From Agromyces soli (GTDB taxonomy: Bacteria; Actinomycetota; Actinomycetes; Actinomycetales; Microbacteriaceae), in assembly GCF_022811605.1 (NCBI RefSeq), contig NZ_CP094533.1:2914001-2978000 (forward strand): a stretch of 64,000 bases of DNA, in the 5' to 3' direction. Shown here one piece after another: positions 60,934 through 64,000 of this stretch; position 1 is the stretch's first letter, and each line of letters starts with the position of its first letter. Under the pieces are notes generated by a model. The model saw only the letters and a program-made list of their open reading frames with translations. It did not search any database and was not told the origin of the DNA. Made by a program: the position numbers and the translations under genes.

Positions 60934-63366
60934 GTGACGACCTCCTCTCCGTCGGAGCGGTACGCCCTCTCGCGGCAGCAACGCAGGCAGCCGCGGGTCG
61001 CGGAGTTCCAGGCGACCATCCGATTCGACCTCGACCCCTTCCAGCGCGCCGCGTGCAGCGCCCTCGACGAGGGGCGCAGCGTGCTCGTCGCCGCGCCGAC
61101 CGGCGCCGGCAAGACGATCGTCGCGGAGTTCGCGGTCTTCCTCGCCATGCAGGAGCCCGGCGCGAAGGTGTTCTACACGACGCCGATCAAGGCGTTGTCC
61201 AACCAGAAGTACCAGGAGTTCGTCGACGCCTGGGGCGCCGATCAGGTCGGACTGCTCACGGGCGACACGAACGTCAACTCGAGTGCGCGCATCGTCGTCA
61301 TGACGACCGAGGTGCTGCGCAACATGCTCTACGCCGACTCGCCGCTCCTCGACCGGCTCGCGTACGTCGTCATGGACGAGGTGCACTACCTCGCCGACCG
61401 CTTCCGCGGCGCGGTCTGGGAGGAGGTCATCATCCACCTGCCCGAGGCCGTGCGCCTCGTCTCGCTGAGCGCGACCGTGTCGAACGCGGAGGAGTTCGGC
61501 GACTGGCTGCAGGCCGTCCGGGGCGACACCGACGTGATCGTCTCCGAGGAGCGGCCGGTGCCGCTCGAACAGCACGTGCTCGTGCGGCAGAAGCTGCTCG
61601 ACCTCTTCGACTCCTCCGGCCAGGCGGCGACGCACCGGGTGAACCCCGAGCTCAAGCAGCTCGCCAGGGCGAGCAGCCGGTCCCTCGGCGGCCGCTCGCA
61701 GCGCGGGCGGCGGGGCAGCGACCGGGGCGGGTACCACCGGGGTCAGCAGGGCGGCGGCCGGGTGGATCGCCCGGAACTCGTCGCGATGCTGCAGCAGAAG
61801 CACCTGCTGCCCGCGATCGTCTTCATCTTCTCCCGCGCCGGCTGCGACCAGGCGGTCCGCCAGCTGCTGCGCAGCGGGCTCCGGCTCACCGAGGCGCACG
61901 AGCGCGACGAGATCCGCAAGATCGTCGAGGCGCGGGTGCGCACCTTCCGCGACGAGGACCTCGCGGTGCTCGGCTACTGGGAGTGGCTCGAGGGGCTGCA
62001 GCGCGGCGTCGCGGCGCACCACGCGGGCATGCTGCCGGCGTTCAAGGAGATCGTCGAGGAGCTCTTCCAGCAGAAGCTGCTGAAGGTCGTGTTCGCGACC
62101 GAGACGCTCGCCCTGGGCGTGAACATGCCGGCGCGCTCGGTGGTGCTCGAGAAGCTGGAGAAGTTCAACGGCGAGGCGCGCGTGCCGATCACGCCGGGGG
62201 AGTACACCCAGCTCACGGGACGGGCGGGCCGCCGCGGCATCGACGTCGAGGGGCACTCGGTGATCCAGTGGGTCGAGGGGCTCGACCCGGAGGCCGTGGC
62301 CGCGCTCGCCTCGCGCCGCAGCTACCCGATGAACTCGAGCTTCAAGCCGACGTACAACATGGCCGTGAACCTGATCGACCAGTTCGGCCGGGAACGCACC
62401 CGGCAGATCCTCGAGCTCTCCTTCGCGCAGTTCCAGGCCGACCGCGCCGTCGTCGACCTCGCCCGCACGCTCCGCAAGCAGGAGGAGTCGCTCGCCGGCT
62501 TCGAGCAGGCGATGCGCTGCCATCTCGGCGACTTCGGCGAGTACGCGGGGATCCGGCGGAACATCGCCGAGCTCGAGCGAAAGCAGGCGAAGGGCAACCC
62601 CACGAACGCGCAGCGCGAACGGATGCAGCGGGAGATCGCGGGCCTGCGCAAGGCGCTCCGGGCCCACCCCTGCCACGGCTGCGCCGAACGGGAGGCGCAC
62701 GCCCGCTGGGCCGAGCGGTGGTGGCGGCTGCGCAAGGAGCACGACCAGCTGCAGTCGCAGATCCGCACCCGAACCGGCCAGGTCGCGAAGCGCTTCGACC
62801 GGGTGACCGAGGTGCTCGAACGGCTCGGCTACCTCGAACGGGACCGTCACGGGGCCCTCGTCTCCACACCCGACGGCCGCATCCTGAAGCGCATCTACGG
62901 GGAACGCGACCTGCTGGTGGCCGAGTCGCTGCGGCGCGGGCTCTGGACGGAACTCGACGCGCCAGGACTCGCCGCCATGGCGGCTGCGCTCGTCTACGAG
63001 CCCCGCCGCGACGATCGCGGGGTCGAGTACCGGCTCCCGCGCGGCGGGTTCCGGGAAGCGTTCGACCGCACGACCGACGTCTGGTCGGAACTCGACGACC
63101 TCGAACGGGATCACCGTCTCAGCGGCCCGGAGCAGCCGTCTCCGGCCCTCGCGCAGGCGATGCACGCCTGGGCCCGCGGGGTGCCGCTCGGCGTCGTCCT
63201 GGAGGACATCGAGCTCGCCGCGGGCGACTTCGTGCGCCTGACGAAGCAGGTCATCGACCTCCTCGATCAGATCTCGATCGTCGCGGACTCCGAACTCGCC
63301 ATCCGAGCCCGCGACGCGATCGACGGCGTCCGCCGCGGCGTCGTGATCGACACGGTCGTCGCGTGA
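60934..63366 (+). CDS. helY: Ski2/Mtr4-like RNA helicase (HelY type)
   Basis: 810 residues. SF2 helicase core with Walker A APTGAGKT, DEVH (YVVMDEVHYLADRFRG), SLSATVSNAEEFGDW, and motif VI TQLTGRAGRRGID, plus a long C-terminal arch/stalk and DSHCT-like domain as in Mtr4 and Ski2. Actinobacterial HelY is located behind tatC in many genomes. Predicted RNA helicase in RNA turnover. GTG start six bases after the TAGGCT -10. Confidence 0.9.
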   Translation: MTTSSPSERYALSRQQRRQPRVAEFQATIRFDLDPFQRAACSALDEGRSVLVAAPTGAGKTIVAEFAVFLAMQEPGAKVFYTTPIKALSNQKYQEFVDAWGADQVGLLTGDTNVNSSARIVVMTTEVLRNMLYADSPLLDRLAYVVMDEVHYLADRFRGAVWEEVIIHLPEAVRLVSLSATVSNAEEFGDWLQAVRGDTDVIVSEERPVPLEQHVLVRQKLLDLFDSSGQAATHRVNPELKQLARASSRSLGGRSQRGRRGSDRGGYHRGQQGGGRVDRPELVAMLQQKHLLPAIVFIFSRAGCDQAVRQLLRSGLRLTEAHERDEIRKIVEARVRTFRDEDLAVLGYWEWLEGLQRGVAAHHAGMLPAFKEIVEELFQQKLLKVVFATETLALGVNMPARSVVLEKLEKFNGEARVPITPGEYTQLTGRAGRRGIDVEGHSVIQWVEGLDPEAVAALASRRSYPMNSSFKPTYNMAVNLIDQFGRERTRQILELSFAQFQADRAVVDLARTLRKQEESLAGFEQAMRCHLGDFGEYAGIRRNIAELERKQAKGNPTNAQRERMQREIAGLRKALRAHPCHGCAEREAHARWAERWWRLRKEHDQLQSQIRTRTGQVAKRFDRVTEVLERLGYLERDRHGALVSTPDGRILKRIYGERDLLVAESLRRGLWTELDAPGLAAMAAALVYEPRRDDRGVEYRLPRGGFREAFDRTTDVWSELDDLERDHRLSGPEQPSPALAQAMHAWARGVPLGVVLEDIELAAGDFVRLTKQVIDLLDQISIVADSELAIRARDAIDGVRRGVVIDTVVA

Positions 63367-63412
63367 GCGCGGCCGCGGCCGCGAGCGCGGCCGACGCCCA
63401 GCCTCCTGCGCC

Positions 63413-63418
63413 TAGGAT
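63413..63418 (+). promoter_or_regulatory. -10 element of lnt
   Basis: TAGGAT, with seven bases to the GTG at 63426, consistent with a leaderless mRNA. Confidence 0.5.
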
Positions 63419-63425
63419 TTCCCCC

Positions 63426-64000
63426 GTGCCAGAACGCCCTCGCCCCCTGCTGCCCTGGTGGGCGGCGCTCCCCGCCGCCGTCGGGGCCGCGTTCGTCTAC
63501 GACCTCGGCTTCCCCGGTGCGAGCATCTGGCCGCTCGCCTTCGCCGGCATCGCGCTCGCCCTCCTGACCCTCATCGGGCGCAGCATCGGCGGAGCCCTGC
63601 TGATGGGCTACGTCTTCGGGGCCACCTTCTACCTCGTCGACGTCTCCTGGACCGGCCGGTACCTGGGGCCGATCCCGTGGCTCGCGCTCTCGCTGTTCGA
63701 GGCGGCCTTCGTCGCCGTCGGCGCGCTCGCGATCGCACTGGCCTACCGGTGGATGCCGCGTGCCCTCCCCGGTCGCTTCGGCCGGCTCCTTGCCCTGCCC
63801 GCGCTCGTCGCGGGCCTCTGGGTGCTCCGCGAGAACGTCGTGGGCTCGGTGCCGTACGGCGGCTTCCCGTGGGCGAGAGCGGCCCTCAGCCAGTCCGAGA
63901 GCCCATTCGCGCAGCTCGTCTCCTGGGGCGGCTCATCCGGCCTCGGCTTCGTGATGGTGTTCCTCGTGGCCGCGATCATCGAATGGGTCCGCACCCGCGC
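63426..64000 (+). CDS. lnt: Apolipoprotein N-acyltransferase, 3' end cut by window
   Basis: About 191 codons are visible, open to the edge. The start VPERPRPLLPWWAALPAAVG is followed by several hydrophobic segments, and the motif NVVGSVPYGGFPWARAALSQ is typical of Lnt before its nitrilase domain. Acylates the N-terminal Cys of lipoproteins in the membrane; the catalytic nitrilase domain lies outside the window. The gene follows helY by 59 bases. Confidence 0.9.
   Translation, partial: MPERPRPLLPWWAALPAAVGAAFVYDLGFPGASIWPLAFAGIALALLTLIGRSIGGALLMGYVFGATFYLVDVSWTGRYLGPIPWLALSLFEAAFVAVGALAIALAYRWMPRALPGRFGRLLALPALVAGLWVLRENVVGSVPYGGFPWARAALSQSESPFAQLVSWGGSSGLGFVMVFLVAAIIEWVRTR

Noticed and set aside
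58735-63165. Minus-strand open frame of 1476 codons
   Set aside because: It is antisense to pafC, tatA, tatC and helY, all with clear family motifs. Long antisense frames are expected at this GC content.

Overview
This window is a dense, very GC-rich (roughly 70 percent or more by eye) stretch of actinobacterial chromosome, most likely from a member of the Microbacteriaceae. The support is the gene content and order: proA, a small membrane protein, nadD and rsfS followed by tRNA-Ala; a SURF1/DUF3099/fabG block; pafB-pafC-tatA-tatC-helY; an imuA-imuB-dnaE2 mutasome; and type B ribosomal protein L31. The genus cannot be fixed from the sequence. I see no prophage, insertion sequence or CRISPR array. 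The window cuts proA at its left edge and lnt at its right edge.

Layout. 1-3.6 kb: proline and NAD synthesis, ribosome silencing, tRNA-Ala(GGC) and a strong terminator. 3.7-7.3 kb: membrane proteins of unknown role, a TspO-like protein and a TPR protein. 7.3-9.6 kb: a compact sulfur/persulfide-type cassette: a CsoR-family repressor with CstR-like cysteines, a CoA-disulfide-reductase/rhodanese fusion, and a divergent 56-residue Cys-rich protein, with a CsoR-type palindrome between the divergent genes. 9.6-11 kb: a secreted Ala-rich protein and a small membrane/coiled-coil protein. 11-15.1 kb: a branched-chain 2-oxoacid dehydrogenase operon (E1 alpha, E1 beta, E2) behind its own Lrp-type regulator. 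15.1-19.1 kb: MpaB-type oxygenase, coiled-coil lytic transglycosylase-like protein, NagZ lipoprotein, YceI. 19.2-24.9 kb: AlkZ-like protein, ABC-F ATPase, SURF1, two small proteins, FabG and an orphan. 24.9-26.8 kb: DUF222-HNH protein plus a tandem-repeat intergenic region. 26.8-31.3 kb: SerB, GlgC, GlgA (glycogen), a lone ABC ATPase and L31. 31.4-40.8 kb: exonuclease, hydrolase, glycosyltransferase, phosphatase, sirtuin, TrmH-type methyltransferase, D,D-carboxypeptidase, SGNH hydrolase and an SF2 helicase. 40.8-45.6 kb: PLP C-S enzyme with divergent Lrp regulator, MbfA-like ferritin/VIT iron exporter, SDR, DUF3097. 45.7-51.4 kb: SOS mutasome under two LexA boxes. 51.5-64 kb: tRNA-Leu(GAG), M20 peptidase, UppP, PAC2 protein, HAD phosphatase, TrmI, FKBP lipoprotein, PafBC, TatAC, HelY and Lnt.

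How the genes work together. DNA-damage functions are concentrated here: the LexA-controlled imuA/imuB/dnaE2 set, PafBC (a LexA-independent damage regulator in mycobacteria) and an AlkZ-type glycosylase candidate. Envelope functions (UppP, NagZ, D,D-carboxypeptidase, lytic transglycosylase-like protein, Lnt, TatAC) form a second theme. Gene packing is tight, with many ATGA/GTGA/TGATG overlaps.

Two sequence-level patterns recur. Many start codons lie 6-9 bases after a TAnnnT -10 hexamer, which implies leaderless mRNAs and helps choose starts. In addition, five of the six plus-strand genes that end in TAG before a same-strand neighbour use that TAG as the first three bases of a TAGnnT -10 element for the next gene.
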